Source: Pseudoalteromonas viridis
GTDB taxonomy: Bacteria > Pseudomonadota > Gammaproteobacteria > Enterobacterales > Alteromonadaceae
Direction of reading: 5' to 3'
DNA length: 64,000 bases
Assembly (NCBI RefSeq): GCF_017742995.1
Contig: NZ_CP072425.1
Coordinates: forward strand, 1,550,001-1,614,000
Positions 1-9,141 of the stretch are shown piece after piece. Under the pieces are notes generated by a model, which was not told the DNA's origin, ran no database searches, and saw only the letters and a program-made list of their open reading frames with translations. The translations under genes were made by a program, and so were the position numbers. Numbering within the stretch: the first letter of the stretch is position 1; the number at the start of each line of letters is the position of its first letter.

Positions 1-666
1 GTGGTCGAGCAAGAAGCCATAGCCCTGACCATCGAACTGGATCTGCTCGACCAGCTCACTGATCTTATTGATCTGCAGGTCAACCCCGCCAACGGCAACG
101 AGCTCGCGCTGGGCATTGTAAACGGGCTGCTGCACCACCGCAGAAACCGCACCAGTATTAATGTCGACCGACACTGCACCGACGTATAAACCGCCATGGC
201 TCAGCGCATCCTGCCACCAGGGGCGCTTATAAGAGTAATAAGGGCGGCCGTCTGAATAGTTAGAGGTACGCTCATTTTCTTTGAAGTATTCACCTGTGCG
301 GGCCGAGGCCATAAAGGCGGACAGAATGTTTTCATCGCTGGCAGAGATCCGGATAAAGTCCTGATTCACTTCCTGGTAGCCCAAGTCGGCACTCAGCGGT
401 TTTTCCCGCTGGGTATAATCATCAAACCAGTTGACGTTATGCGGGTTGGTAACAAAGGTCTCTACTATGGCACCGTAACGAGAAAAGAAAGATTCCATGG
501 AGAGCTTTTCGGCATATAAGTGGCTCTGCGCTTCGCGCTCAATCCCTTCCCGGGAAAGCTGGGCAATGTGGTTAACAAAATACCCTGATGCAGCAACCAG
601 CAAAACTGAAATGGTACCGCCAATTAAAAAGAGGATTTTTTTTCGAAGAGATAAGTTTTCTAACAT
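1..666 (-). CDS. Cache-domain transmembrane receptor, N-terminal part (truncated by window edge)
   Basis: The 222 visible codons read from an ATG at 666 and run off the window start without a stop. The protein starts with a short basic cytoplasmic stretch and one membrane helix (about residues 9-30), followed by an extracytoplasmic region. That region has the Cache-type pattern of a WW-containing core near residues 150-155 and later a PVYN segment followed by VAVGGVDLQI. This architecture is typical of methyl-accepting chemotaxis proteins and some sensor kinases or cyclases; the signalling domain lies outside the window, so the class cannot be fixed. A chemoreceptor is the most likely identity, by inference. 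The gene diverges from the SDR-like gene that begins at 924. Confidence 0.75.
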   Translation of the reverse strand, partial: MLENLSLRKKILFLIGGTISVLLVAASGYFVNHIAQLSREGIEREAQSHLYAEKLSMESFFSRYGAIVETFVTNPHNVNWFDDYTQREKPLSADLGYQEVNQDFIRISASDENILSAFMASARTGEYFKENERTSNYSDGRPYYSYKRPWWQDALSHGGLYVGAVSVDINTGAVSAVVQQPVYNAQRELVAVGGVDLQINKISELVEQIQFDGQGYGFLLDH

Positions 667-923
667 GCGTTTTTTCTTTTTCTTGGGATCTGGCAAGCCT
701 CAATCAAACCATATCTTATGCAATAAGGCCACAAATTACGGTGGTTGCTTGATAACACTTGGCGAATAATCTTTACATCCATATTCGGCATTAGGGACAG
801 ATACTTTAATTTTTAGCAATAAATCGGCCATTTTTCTTACCATTTTGCGCGCCATGGGCTATTGCCAGTGCATGCCGGGCTGTAGCATCATGCGCACAGC
901 GCTTAAAACCACAGGAAAATGAT

Positions 924-1685
924 ATGCACAATAAACTCGTTGTGGCCGGAGCCGGCTGGCTGGGTATGCCGGTTGCTCAAGCGGCCGCGGCTCAGGGCTG
1001 GCAGGTACAGGCAACCCGGCGACAACCACATGATGATGAGCTATCCCGGCAGCTGGTGCATGACGGTAAAACGCTTGTCCATAATGTGTCGCTGCAACAG
1101 GCTTTTTGGCTTTGTGCCATGCCTCCGGGTGCCCGGCGGGAAGACAGTAATTACCTGGAGACGTTAGAAGCAACATTAGCGTTGGCCACCGAGTTACAGA
1201 TGAGCGGGTTTTTGCTGTGCTCCAGCACCGGCGTGTATGCCGATGCAGATGGACACTACACCGAGCAGGGGGCGCTGGCAGCAACCGATTCACGACGTCA
1301 GCGCATCTTGCAGCAGGCCGAGCAATTAGTGTTGTCCCATGGCGGTAAAGTGCTCAGGCTCGCGGGTTTGGTTGGGCCAGGACGGGAGCCGGGGCAGTTT
1401 ATTGCGGGTAAAGCACTGCGCAGCTCAGCGCAGGAGCGGGTTAACATGGTGCATCGTGATGATGTGGTTGCGGCCATTATGTGCGTCATGAGCCAGTGGC
1501 CTCAGGCCAGAGCCGTCTATAACATTTGTTCTCCGGCACATCCGCTTAAGCGGGATTACTATCAGGCGCATTGTGCCCAGGCCGGCACAACACCGCCGAG
1601 TTTTGCCAGCGACGACAGCAAGGCGCGGATCATTGATGGCTCAGCCATCGAAGCGCTTGGCTTTAGCTACCAACACGCCATCTGA
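924..1685 (+). CDS. NAD(P)-binding SDR-family protein, YeeZ-like
   Basis: This 253-residue protein opens with a Rossmann nucleotide-binding motif GAGWLGMP (GxGxxG) at about residues 9-16. A central segment SSTGVYADADG resembles the conserved STxGVYG region of atypical extended SDR proteins, the group containing E. coli YeeZ. The substrate is unknown and I cannot tell whether it is catalytically active. An AGGA ribosome binding site lies just upstream of the ATG. A 144-residue open frame on the other strand (859-1293) is a shadow of this gene. It converges on hutC with only six bases between the two stop codons, so there is no room for an independent terminator. Confidence 0.8.
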   Translation: MHNKLVVAGAGWLGMPVAQAAAAQGWQVQATRRQPHDDELSRQLVHDGKTLVHNVSLQQAFWLCAMPPGARREDSNYLETLEATLALATELQMSGFLLCSSTGVYADADGHYTEQGALAATDSRRQRILQQAEQLVLSHGGKVLRLAGLVGPGREPGQFIAGKALRSSAQERVNMVHRDDVVAAIMCVMSQWPQARAVYNICSPAHPLKRDYYQAHCAQAGTTPPSFASDDSKARIIDGSAIEALGFSYQHAI

Positions 1686-1691
1686 GGTCCG

Positions 1692-2402
1692 TTATTTTTT
1701 AAAGGTCAGGTGACCGCCCAGGCGATATTTGCTGCCCGGTGAGATCAGCCGGGCAAAGCTGACAATCCCCCCTTGCGACCAGGTTCTGCGGATCAATTGC
1801 AGACAGGGCTCCTCATGAAACATGTTCAACCACTGACAAATATCGGGACCGGGCATAATGGCCTCTACGGTATGGCGCGCCTCGGTCAGCGGGGCAATCT
1901 GGATCAGATATTCATGAGGGGTGATCCCGGTGAAGTCCTGCTGCAGATAATCCGGAGCCAGCTGTGGGTTTACAAAACGCTCTTCAACCTGCAAAGGTTG
2001 CTCGTTCTCGTGATGCACCAGCACGCTGCGATATACCTGACTGTCGACTTCAACGCCCAGCGCAATGGCGATTGGCGCAATGGCAGCGATGGATTCCAGC
2101 GACAGCACCACGCAGGTGTAATGTCCGCCGCGTTCTTTGACTTCGTCGGCGATATTGCGGATCTCCAGTAAAGAAGACTGGGATTTAAACCGTGCGACAA
2201 AGGTGCCCAGCCCCTGACTGCGGGTCAGGATCCCGGCATCGGTCAGCTCACTGAGTGCGCGCCTGGCAGTCATGCGGCTTACCCTGAATTGGGCAGAGAG
2301 GGCGTTTTCAGAGGGAACCTGCTGATCTTCCTGCCAGGCGCCACTGCGGATCTGTGCAATGATATGTTGTTTTATTTGTGCAAATTTGGGTTGCGTTGTC
2401 AC
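1692..2402 (-). CDS. hutC: Histidine utilization repressor HutC (GntR family)
   Basis: The 236-residue protein has a GntR winged helix-turn-helix at about residues 5-75, with the signature PSENALSAQFRVSRMTARRA, and a C-terminal UTRA ligand-binding domain at about 90-230. HutC proteins repress the hut genes and are released by urocanate. The divergent hutI gene and the perfect palindrome at 2490-2501 in the shared promoter region support the assignment. The start is a GTG; no in-frame ATG is available upstream. The gene probably autoregulates, because the operator lies between it and hutI. Confidence 0.93.
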   Translation of the reverse strand: MTTQPKFAQIKQHIIAQIRSGAWQEDQQVPSENALSAQFRVSRMTARRALSELTDAGILTRSQGLGTFVARFKSQSSLLEIRNIADEVKERGGHYTCVVLSLESIAAIAPIAIALGVEVDSQVYRSVLVHHENEQPLQVEERFVNPQLAPDYLQQDFTGITPHEYLIQIAPLTEARHTVEAIMPGPDICQWLNMFHEEPCLQLIRRTWSQGGIVSFARLISPGSKYRLGGHLTFKK

Positions 2403-2489
2403 AATCTCATGCCATGGTTAGTAAAGAAAAACCGACTCGGGTGTCAGGCTGAGCGAACATAGCTCACTGATAAACATGGCACACCTCTA

Positions 2490-2501
2490 TTGTATATACA
2501 A
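2490..2501. promoter_or_regulatory. HutC operator
   Basis: TTGTATATACAA is a perfect 12-base palindrome in the hutC-hutI intergenic region. It matches the general form of known HutC sites (TTGTATNTACAA). Its position allows HutC to control both hutI and its own gene. It lies inside the longest possible hutI reading frame, which argues for a downstream hutI start. Confidence 0.8.
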
Positions 2502-2553
2502 GCTTTCTTGCTACACTCAAACCAGCAAGTTAGAGATGAGGAATTGCGTGGTG

Positions 2554-3774
2554 ATGGTAGTAGATTTAGTGGTGCTGGATGTCAATCTGGCGACAATGGA
2601 CCCGGAGATTGAGCGTCCTTATGGTGCCATTGAGCACGGGGCGATGATGGTGAAAGATGGGCTGATCTGTTGGCTGGGTGCGCAATCGGAACTCCCGGAA
2701 TTTGATCCGGTGACCACGCCGACTATCTCGGCAAAAGGTGCCTGGATGACACCGGGTCTGATCGATTGCCACACCCATATTTTATTTGCTGGCTCACGGG
2801 CCCAGGAATTTGAGCAGCGTCTTAATGGTGTGTCCTATCAAGAGATAGCGCAGCAGGGCGGGGGGATTGCGACAACCATGAAGGCAACCCGTGCGGCGGA
2901 TCATGAGCATCTGTTTGTGGTTGGTAAAACGCGTCTGAATGCGTTGCTCAGCGAAGGGGTGACCACAGTTGAAAGTAAATCTGGCTATGGTCTGGATTGC
3001 GACAGCGAGATCAAGCTGCTGGAAGTCAACCGCATGCTCGATGAGCATCATCCCATCAGTGTACAAAGCACCTTCCTGGGGGCGCACGCGCTACCGCCGG
3101 AGTATCGCGATGATGCCGATGGCTACATTGAACTGGTTTGTGAGCAAATGCTGCCTCAGGTAGCTGAGCGCTCTCTGGCCGATGCGGTCGATGCATTTTG
3201 CGAAAATGTCGGCTTTAGCAATGAACAAACGCGTCGCGTGTTTGCCAAGGCCACTGAGCTTGGTTTAAAGGTGAAGTGTCACGCTGAGCAGCTGTCTAAT
3301 CAGCATGGCAGTGAGCTGGTGGCTGAATTTAATGGTCTGTCCGCCGATCACATTGAATACCTTGACGAAGCTGGTGTTAAGGCCATGGCCAAAGCGGGTA
3401 CGGTCGGCGTGGTGCTACCGGGGGCGTTTTACTTTTTACGTGAAACCCAGCAGCCACCGATTGAACTGCTGCGTCAGCATAATGTGCCGATTGCCCTGGC
3501 CAGCGACTTTAACCCCGGAACGGCACCACTATGCTCCTTGCGCCTGATGCTGAATATGGCGTGTACTTTGTTCCGTATGACACCGGAAGAAGCATTACTG
3601 GGTGTTACACGCCATGGTGCTAAAGCGCTGGGTTTGTCAGACAGGGGCATGCTAAAAGTGGGCATGCGTGCCGATATGGTGCTGTGGCAGGTCGGTCATC
3701 CGGCTGAACTCAGTTATCAGTTTGGCGTAAATGACCTGTTAAATACCTGGATTTCGGGTAAACTTGTGCAATAG
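2554..3774 (+). CDS. hutI: Imidazolonepropionase
   Basis: HutI hydrolyses imidazolone-5-propionate to N-formimidoylglutamate, the third step of histidine breakdown. The sequence has the amidohydrolase HxH metal motif ([12 protein letters not shown]), the later HAEQLS and ADHIEYL histidines, and [11 protein letters not shown] with the metal-binding aspartate. From ATG 2554 it is 406 residues, the usual family length. The open frame extends to 2476, but those codons cover the HutC operator; starts at 2536 (ATG) or 2551 (GTG) are also possible, with GAGGA at 2538-2542 as the ribosome binding site. hutU and hutH are not in this window. The EAL-type gene follows after 24 bases. Confidence 0.95.
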   Translation: MVVDLVVLDVNLATMDPEIERPYGAIEHGAMMVKDGLICWLGAQSELPEFDPVTTPTISAKGAWMTPGLIDCHTHILFAGSRAQEFEQRLNGVSYQEIAQQGGGIATTMKATRAADHEHLFVVGKTRLNALLSEGVTTVESKSGYGLDCDSEIKLLEVNRMLDEHHPISVQSTFLGAHALPPEYRDDADGYIELVCEQMLPQVAERSLADAVDAFCENVGFSNEQTRRVFAKATELGLKVKCHAEQLSNQHGSELVAEFNGLSADHIEYLDEAGVKAMAKAGTVGVVLPGAFYFLRETQQPPIELLRQHNVPIALASDFNPGTAPLCSLRLMLNMACTLFRMTPEEALLGVTRHGAKALGLSDRGMLKVGMRADMVLWQVGHPAELSYQFGVNDLLNTWISGKLVQ

Positions 3775-3798
3775 TAAGAATTTTGCAATGGCCTGTTG

Positions 3799-5664
3799 AT
3801 GACAAAAAAATTGCTGCTAAAACAGAGTTTTCACAGCATTCTGATGCTGCTGGCATGCTGTCACCCTGGGGTTATGGCCGCAACGGCCAGTATGTCGGTA
3901 GCGTCATTTTGGCAGGCCTCAGATGTTCAATCTCCCCTGCTAATGGCTTTTATGGCAGGGGCTTTGCTCAGTGCCAGCATTGGCGCTATCAGTGTCAGCC
4001 AGCAGCCATTGCACCGACTGATTTATGCGACCACCACGGCGGTGGTGTTGGCCTATCTGGCCAATTCTGCAGTGTATTTTGCTTATTTACTGATCCCGCT
4101 GTTACTCTTGCAAGTGTGGTTGGCCCTACGCACAAAACAAAAGCGTTTTCAGCTGATTGCGTGCCTTAGCCTGGGTGGTGCCGTACTGGCGCTGGGTGGT
4201 GCGCTGTACTGGGGGTTATCGCCGGGTCTGGTCGTGGCGGCCCTGCTGCCCGTGTTCTTTGCTGAGCTAATGCTGCCCAAAGCAGCAACTGAGTCGGTGC
4301 AACAGCCAGGCACAGATGAAAGCAAAACCGCGGATATTCTCGAATTACCCGATCGGGCCGGATTTCGTACCGCGTTTTATGATTTTCGTCAGCGCGACCC
4401 CAGTGCGGCCATGCTAGTGATGATCCGTCTGGAAGGGTTTCAGCAGGTGAATTTTCATCTCGGTCGCGAGTTTGGCGACCTGTTACTGGCCCAGTCGGCC
4501 AATCGCATTAAACAACATTTGCAGCATCCGGATGTCATGCCAATCCCATTGGGTAACGATGTATCGCGGCTGGCGCATTTAGGCGGGCTGCATTTTGTCT
4601 TTGTCTGCAGTCTCGTCAATCAGCACCATTTGCATGAGCAGATGGTCAATGAAATCATAGAAAGCACGTTAAAACCCTTCAACGTAGGCAACTGCACCAT
4701 CGAGGTCAAAGCGCGTGCCAGTTATGTCAATTGCGATGAAGAACAGGGGCAGTTTGAGAACTTATTAACCTGCGCATTTCTGGCGCTGGATAGTCAACCC
4801 GACAGCCCGATCGCGCCATACCAGCAACAGATGCAAATCAATCGTCTGGAGCAGCAAGCCCGGCTGGCTGAGCTGGCACACATCGACTTCAGAAAAGAGC
4901 TGGAGCTGTACTTTCAGCCCGTGGTGCGCAATGAAGACGGTGACATTGAATTTCTGGAGCTGCTGCTGCGCTGGCAACATCCTAAACAAGGGATCCTGGC
5001 AGCAGGTAAATTTATTGAAGACATCCGGATCGCTGGTCTTGCTTTACCGGTTGCGCAATATGTGATTGAGCGAGCTGCCGAGATTGCGCTGGCACTGCGC
5101 ATGGAAGGAATTTCGATGCCGCTGAGCCTGAACCTGTTTGGCCCGGAAATGCTGCATGAGGAGTTCATTGAGTTTATCGATCGCGTGCTGCTGGAGCATC
5201 AGCTGAAGCCAGGGGATTTGATCATAGAATGCCCCTCCAGTTTGTTTACCAGCCTCGACCCTCAGGGCATTGCCATGGTGTCGCGGTTACGCTCCATGGG
5301 GCTGCGCTTGTGCATAGACAGCTTTGGAGAAACCCCGGTTACCTTGTCTAAGCTGCCTCAGCTGACCGTTGATTACGTCAAGCTGGGCCGTTCTTTAACC
5401 TCAGATCATGGTAATCAGGGGTCATTCAAAAGTGTGGTGCGTGGGATTGTGGAAATGCAGCAGATCCAGGCCTGCAAAGTCATTTGTGAGGGGGTGGAAT
5501 CGCCGGAGCAGCTGCAATTTGTGAAAAGTCTCAACACTTTTGCGGCGCAAGGCTATTACTTTGCCAGACCCCTGAGCAGTGTGGGCATGATCAGCTGGCT
5601 GAAGCAATGGCGCTGGGAGCATCCGGATGATGCAAGCGCAGCGCCTCAACCAGACTCACATTAA
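3799..5664 (+). CDS. Membrane protein with degenerate GGDEF and degenerate EAL domains
   Basis: The 621-residue protein has about five hydrophobic helices in the first 160 residues, then a GGDEF-like domain (about 180-330) and an EAL-like domain (about 365-610). The cyclase signature is GGLHF (262-266), so diguanylate cyclase activity is not expected. In the EAL domain E387, N445, E477, D507, K528, E564 and Q584 are kept, but the second glutamate of the ExxE pair is S480, the second aspartate of DDFG is S508, and the aspartate of KID is G530. Loss of metal ligands suggests it does not cut c-di-GMP; it may bind it or act through protein contacts, like CsrD. ATG 3799 is preferred to the adjacent TTG. 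It sits 24 bases after hutI, probably in the same transcript, and its stop overlaps that of hutG. Confidence 0.85.
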   Translation: MTKKLLLKQSFHSILMLLACCHPGVMAATASMSVASFWQASDVQSPLLMAFMAGALLSASIGAISVSQQPLHRLIYATTTAVVLAYLANSAVYFAYLLIPLLLLQVWLALRTKQKRFQLIACLSLGGAVLALGGALYWGLSPGLVVAALLPVFFAELMLPKAATESVQQPGTDESKTADILELPDRAGFRTAFYDFRQRDPSAAMLVMIRLEGFQQVNFHLGREFGDLLLAQSANRIKQHLQHPDVMPIPLGNDVSRLAHLGGLHFVFVCSLVNQHHLHEQMVNEIIESTLKPFNVGNCTIEVKARASYVNCDEEQGQFENLLTCAFLALDSQPDSPIAPYQQQMQINRLEQQARLAELAHIDFRKELELYFQPVVRNEDGDIEFLELLLRWQHPKQGILAAGKFIEDIRIAGLALPVAQYVIERAAEIALALRMEGISMPLSLNLFGPEMLHEEFIEFIDRVLLEHQLKPGDLIIECPSSLFTSLDPQGIAMVSRLRSMGLRLCIDSFGETPVTLSKLPQLTVDYVKLGRSLTSDHGNQGSFKSVVRGIVEMQQIQACKVICEGVESPEQLQFVKSLNTFAAQGYYFARPLSSVGMISWLKQWRWEHPDDASAAPQPDSH

Positions 5665-6719
5665 ACGCCTGTCTTACGCGCCTGTAAGTAGCTGCATACC
5701 AAAGAAGCCAATACCTGACCGGCATCGCTCAGCCCTTGCTGCAAGCCTTGTGGGTGGTGCTCCGGGGCTGCTTCACACAGGTGTAAATAGCGGGCGCGCT
5801 CCTGACGGGCAGCCAGATGAACAAAATGCTCCGCATCATTGGCCGTAAAGCCACAGTTGGTATAGGCGCTGACTGGCATTCCGGAGATGGCATCGACATC
5901 GACTTCTATCCCTAGTGGTGCTTGTCCGGCAAAACGCCCAAGGCCAGTATGACAGGCCTCCGTCAGGGTCAGCGTACGGCGCACCAGAATATCCTGGTAA
6001 CTGCTGTAACTGAATCCGGCCTGATCTAATGCGCTGATAATAGTATGATTGTTCTTCTGTTCATGCATGCCGACCACATGATAGTCCGCCAGATAACCTT
6101 GCTCATAGGCATAGCTAAAACCGTTACCGGAATGGCGTCCTTCCAGCGCGCGAAAATCTGCATGGGGATCGAAATTGATGGCGTGGCAGGCCTGCTGAGT
6201 GCTCTGAGATAACGCCTGTAACAGGCCAAAGCAATTATTGTGGCCACCCCCTATCACTATGGGTGCCAGCCCGGCATCAAAGACAGCCCGCATCACCGTG
6301 CTTACGCGCTCATCAAGCCGACCGTTCAGCTCGCGTAACTGCTCAAGCTGTGCCGGGTCACGATTGTCCAGGTCCGCGCCTTGTTGTTGCAGGTCATCAC
6401 AGCGCACTTCGCCCAGCAGCAGAACATCGTCCGGGGTTAAAAAGCGATTACAGGGCAGGTTCAAGAAGCGCTGTAAAAATGCTTGCCAGCCCAGATGAGC
6501 GCCACCCCGGCCACAGTTAGCCCGCGGGCCTAGATCTTCGTTGATGGCTACCAGGACGTATTTAATGCCAAACTGAGCGGCATCGCGCAGCGCCTGCGTT
6601 AGGTCGTCTTTGGGTTGCAAAAAAGCCAGGGTTTGCCAGAAGCGTTGTTCGTTTTCACGGCTGGTGCAGTAAGCGGCAATGTCCGCTTCGGTATAAATAT
6701 GAAGCCAGTGGTTACTCAT
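5661..6719 (-). CDS. hutG: Formimidoylglutamase
   Basis: HutG hydrolyses N-formimidoylglutamate to glutamate and formamide, completing histidine degradation. The 352-residue protein carries the dinuclear manganese motifs of the arginase/ureohydrolase superfamily: GGGHNN, NFDPHADFR and EVDVDAISG, with all the expected His and Asp ligands. It lies on the strand opposite hutI and overlaps the end of the EAL-type gene by four bases. It is 75 bases downstream of rraA in the same direction, and I saw no HutC palindrome directly in front of it, so its control may differ from hutI. The hairpin at 6746-6770 lies in that gap. Confidence 0.92.
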   Translation of the reverse strand: MSNHWLHIYTEADIAAYCTSRENEQRFWQTLAFLQPKDDLTQALRDAAQFGIKYVLVAINEDLGPRANCGRGGAHLGWQAFLQRFLNLPCNRFLTPDDVLLLGEVRCDDLQQQGADLDNRDPAQLEQLRELNGRLDERVSTVMRAVFDAGLAPIVIGGGHNNCFGLLQALSQSTQQACHAINFDPHADFRALEGRHSGNGFSYAYEQGYLADYHVVGMHEQKNNHTIISALDQAGFSYSSYQDILVRRTLTLTEACHTGLGRFAGQAPLGIEVDVDAISGMPVSAYTNCGFTANDAEHFVHLAARQERARYLHLCEAAPEHHPQGLQQGLSDAGQVLASLVCSYLQARKTGV

Positions 6720-6745
6720 AATTCAGGTCGATCTATGGAGTTGAA

Positions 6746-6770
6746 CCGGGCAAAGGTGGACTTTACCCGG
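6746..6770. repeat. Strong hairpin between rraA and hutG
   Basis: Arms CCGGGCAAAG and CTTTACCCGG pair at nine of ten positions around a five-base loop. There is no clear run of T on either strand, so a simple intrinsic terminator is doubtful. It may reduce read-through from rraA into hutG or stabilise the rraA mRNA 3' end. Confidence 0.6.
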
Positions 6771-6794
6771 AGAATTAACAAGGTAGTTGCTGTG

Positions 6795-7301
6795 TTATTC
6801 GCCCTGTTCGTCGTCGACTTCCAGTAGCAGCTCTTCAGCAGAGATAATGATGCCGGTGGCATCGGCATACAGGTAATCGTCGTCGTAGAAAGACACGCCG
6901 GCAAAGTTGACTGGAATACCCTGCTCACCACTGCCATGGCTGTCTGCTGCGACCGGAATAGAGGCAATCGCCTGGACGCCCAGATCACATTCTTCCAATT
7001 CTTCGACATGGCGCACTGCGCCATAAACGACAATGCCCTGCCAGTTATTCTCGATGGCCAGTTCAGCCAGCTCAATGTCGATGAGTGCACGGCGCGTTGA
7101 CCCGCCGCCGTCGACCAATAAGACCTGGCCGGTCCCATCCTGCTGCAGTACCTGGTTGATCAGCTCATTATTCTCAAAGCACTTAAGCGTTTTGATCCGC
7201 CCGCTAAAGGCGCTTTGACCGCCAAAATTGATAAACATTGGCTCCAATACATCAACGGCATCGGCAAAATGGTCACATAAATCGGAAGTGCTGTAATCCA
7301 T
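6795..7301 (-). CDS. rraA: Regulator of RNase E activity A
   Basis: RraA binds RNase E and lowers mRNA turnover. The protein from ATG 7301 begins [21 protein letters not shown], closely matching the N terminus of E. coli RraA, and gives 168 residues (E. coli 161). Conserved segments [10 protein letters not shown] and [19 protein letters not shown] are present. The reading frame extends to 7364, but the 21 extra codons are not shared with the family. The gene has an acidic C-terminal tail, as is common in this family. It is followed by hutG on the same strand. Confidence 0.93.
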   Translation of the reverse strand: MDYSTSDLCDHFADAVDVLEPMFINFGGQSAFSGRIKTLKCFENNELINQVLQQDGTGQVLLVDGGGSTRRALIDIELAELAIENNWQGIVVYGAVRHVEELEECDLGVQAIASIPVAADSHGSGEQGIPVNFAGVSFYDDDYLYADATGIIISAEELLLEVDDEQGE

Positions 7302-7462
7302 ACGGGCGTCCTCGAAAATAACTGAATTCACGGTCCAGTATACTCCCATTATGTAGGGGCGCAATGCTTTGAATCAACATACATAATTGTGTCACAAAAT
7401 TGTCGTGGCAGTGTTATTTAGCTCTTCTATGCTGAAATTGTGAACAAATGTAAGCATGAACT

Positions 7463-7984
7463 ATGAAAACACAGATCATCAAACTCGATACGGCGCTTTA
7501 TTTTGCCCTTTATAAACCCGAGTGTAAGCCCTGGTTCAAAATGGTGATGTTGGCACTGTCGAAAAGCGGCAATGGTGGGCTTTATGTGGTACTGGGTATC
7601 CTGAGTGCACTGTTTATGGACTCGGTTGGGCAGCAGTTTGCCTTATGTGCTGTGGTTGCGTTTGCTATTGAGCGACCACTCTACCTTTATCTGAAGAACC
7701 GTATCGCCAGGGTTCGGCCCTGTGATTGCCTTGCTGTTAAAGCCATGCTTACACCGAGTGATAAATTTAGCATGCCGTCCGGACACAGTGCGGGTGCCTG
7801 GTTATATGCGACCTGTCTGATGGAGCATTTTCCGGCATTGGCGCTGCCCTTGATGCTGTGGGCATCAGGTGTGTCGTTATCGCGGATCGTAGTCGGTGTG
7901 CATTATCCAATTGATGTCATTCTGGGTGCGATGATAGGCAGTGGATGTGCTTTGCTGGCAATAGGAGTGGTAGGGGAATTATGA
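7463..7984 (+). CDS. PAP2-family membrane phosphatase
   Basis: The 173-residue integral membrane protein has the three-part PAP2 signature: KNRIARVRP, PSGH and SRIVVGVHYPIDV, with the catalytic histidines in the last two. Several hydrophobic helices surround these motifs. Family members dephosphorylate undecaprenyl pyrophosphate, phosphatidylglycerophosphate or related lipids; the substrate cannot be read from the sequence. Its stop overlaps the ATG of the next gene by four bases (ATGA), so the two are translationally coupled and may modify the same lipid-linked or glycan pathway. Confidence 0.88.
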   Translation: MKTQIIKLDTALYFALYKPECKPWFKMVMLALSKSGNGGLYVVLGILSALFMDSVGQQFALCAVVAFAIERPLYLYLKNRIARVRPCDCLAVKAMLTPSDKFSMPSGHSAGAWLYATCLMEHFPALALPLMLWASGVSLSRIVVGVHYPIDVILGAMIGSGCALLAIGVVGEL

Positions 7985-9033
7985 AGATTTTATATGGCGT
8001 ACAAGGAACTGGTAATGGTCATATCACCCGTGCCCGGGTGATGGCAGAGTGCTTTACACGTTTGGGTATTGATGTTGATTACCTGTTTTCCGGTCGTCCG
8101 GACGAGCGTTATTTTGATATGTCGGTGTTTGGGGACTATCAAACCCGGCGCGGGATCAGCTTTGCGACCCGGCATGGGCGGTTAAATTATCAGGGCACGC
8201 TGCAGCAGTTGCGCGTTGGTCGGTTTATTCAAGATGTACGACGCTTCGATATGCGTGGCTACGACATGGTATTCAATGACTTTGAACCGATCACGGCATG
8301 GGCTGCGCGCCGTGCTAAGGTGCCGGTCGTTGCCATGAGTCACCAAAGTGCCTTTTTGTCACCGCAGGTGCCCATATTTGGTGGCAACTTTTTGCTGCGC
8401 TCATTGATCCGCTGGTTTGCACCCGCTGATATTCACTTGGGTGTGCACTGGCAACCGTTTGCAGAAAACATAGTGCCGCCTTTTATTCCTTACCAGCCCG
8501 GTGACTTTGGCAATCAGTCGATTGCAAACAAAGTGCTGGTGTATCTGCCATTTGAAGACTTGTCACACATAGTGGAGTTGCTGAAAGACTTTCCGGACAA
8601 GGAGTTCTACTGCTATCACCCGGATGCCAAAGATACTTCACTGAATCATATTCATCTGCGTGCCCCTTCGCGAGAAGGGTTTATTGCCGATCTGGCCAAT
8701 GCGTCGGGGGTAGTCGCCAATGCCGGGTTTGAACTATCCAGTGAGGCGCTCAAGTTTGGCAAAAAACTCTTGCTTAAGCCTTTGCAGGGGCAGTTTGAGC
8801 AGCAGAGTAATGCCATGACTTTACAAAACTTAGGACTGGCCCAGGTGATGAATTATCTTAATTCCGAGGCGCTGGATGAATGGCTGGAATTACCCGCCGG
8901 ACAGCAAATTAATTTTCCCAGCGATGCCACCCCGTTAGCTTTGTGGCTAACTAAGGGACAATGGAGCAATGTCACAGAGCTACATGATACGCTCTGGCAG
9001 GCGGTGCTCAATAAAGCACCAAAGGCCGCTTAA
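7981..9033 (+). CDS. Glycosyltransferase of the MJ1255/VC2487 family
   Basis: The 350-residue protein starts MKILYGVQGTGNGHITRARV, the N-terminal glycine-rich donor/acceptor loop of GT-B enzymes, and includes SGRPDERYFDM. A C-terminal segment NAGFELSSEALKFGKKLLL resembles the UDP-sugar binding region of GT28-like transferases. The family is widespread but biochemically poorly defined. The start overlaps the preceding PAP2 phosphatase gene, and the coupling suggests a shared role with a lipid carrier or glycolipid, which is inference. The longer frame from 7945 is not supported. Confidence 0.85.
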   Translation: MKILYGVQGTGNGHITRARVMAECFTRLGIDVDYLFSGRPDERYFDMSVFGDYQTRRGISFATRHGRLNYQGTLQQLRVGRFIQDVRRFDMRGYDMVFNDFEPITAWAARRAKVPVVAMSHQSAFLSPQVPIFGGNFLLRSLIRWFAPADIHLGVHWQPFAENIVPPFIPYQPGDFGNQSIANKVLVYLPFEDLSHIVELLKDFPDKEFYCYHPDAKDTSLNHIHLRAPSREGFIADLANASGVVANAGFELSSEALKFGKKLLLKPLQGQFEQQSNAMTLQNLGLAQVMNYLNSEALDEWLELPAGQQINFPSDATPLALWLTKGQWSNVTELHDTLWQAVLNKAPKAA

Positions 9034-9141
9034 TTAATGTGCAATTAGTAATAAAGTCGTGCAAAATTGACAAATAGTGCGCGGCGTTGCTGACGGAATA
9101 ATCTATACTTATTGCGGGTATTGTAATAATTGGGTAACCGT

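Noticed and set aside
859-1293. 144-residue open frame on the minus strand
   Set aside because: It lies opposite the SDR-like gene, has a composition typical of antisense frames (rich in H, R, P) and no recognisable domain.
9034-9141. Sigma-28 flagellar promoter for the HBM chemoreceptor
   Set aside because: TAAAGTCG is followed after 11 bases by a sequence that does not resemble GCCGATAA; only the first half matches.
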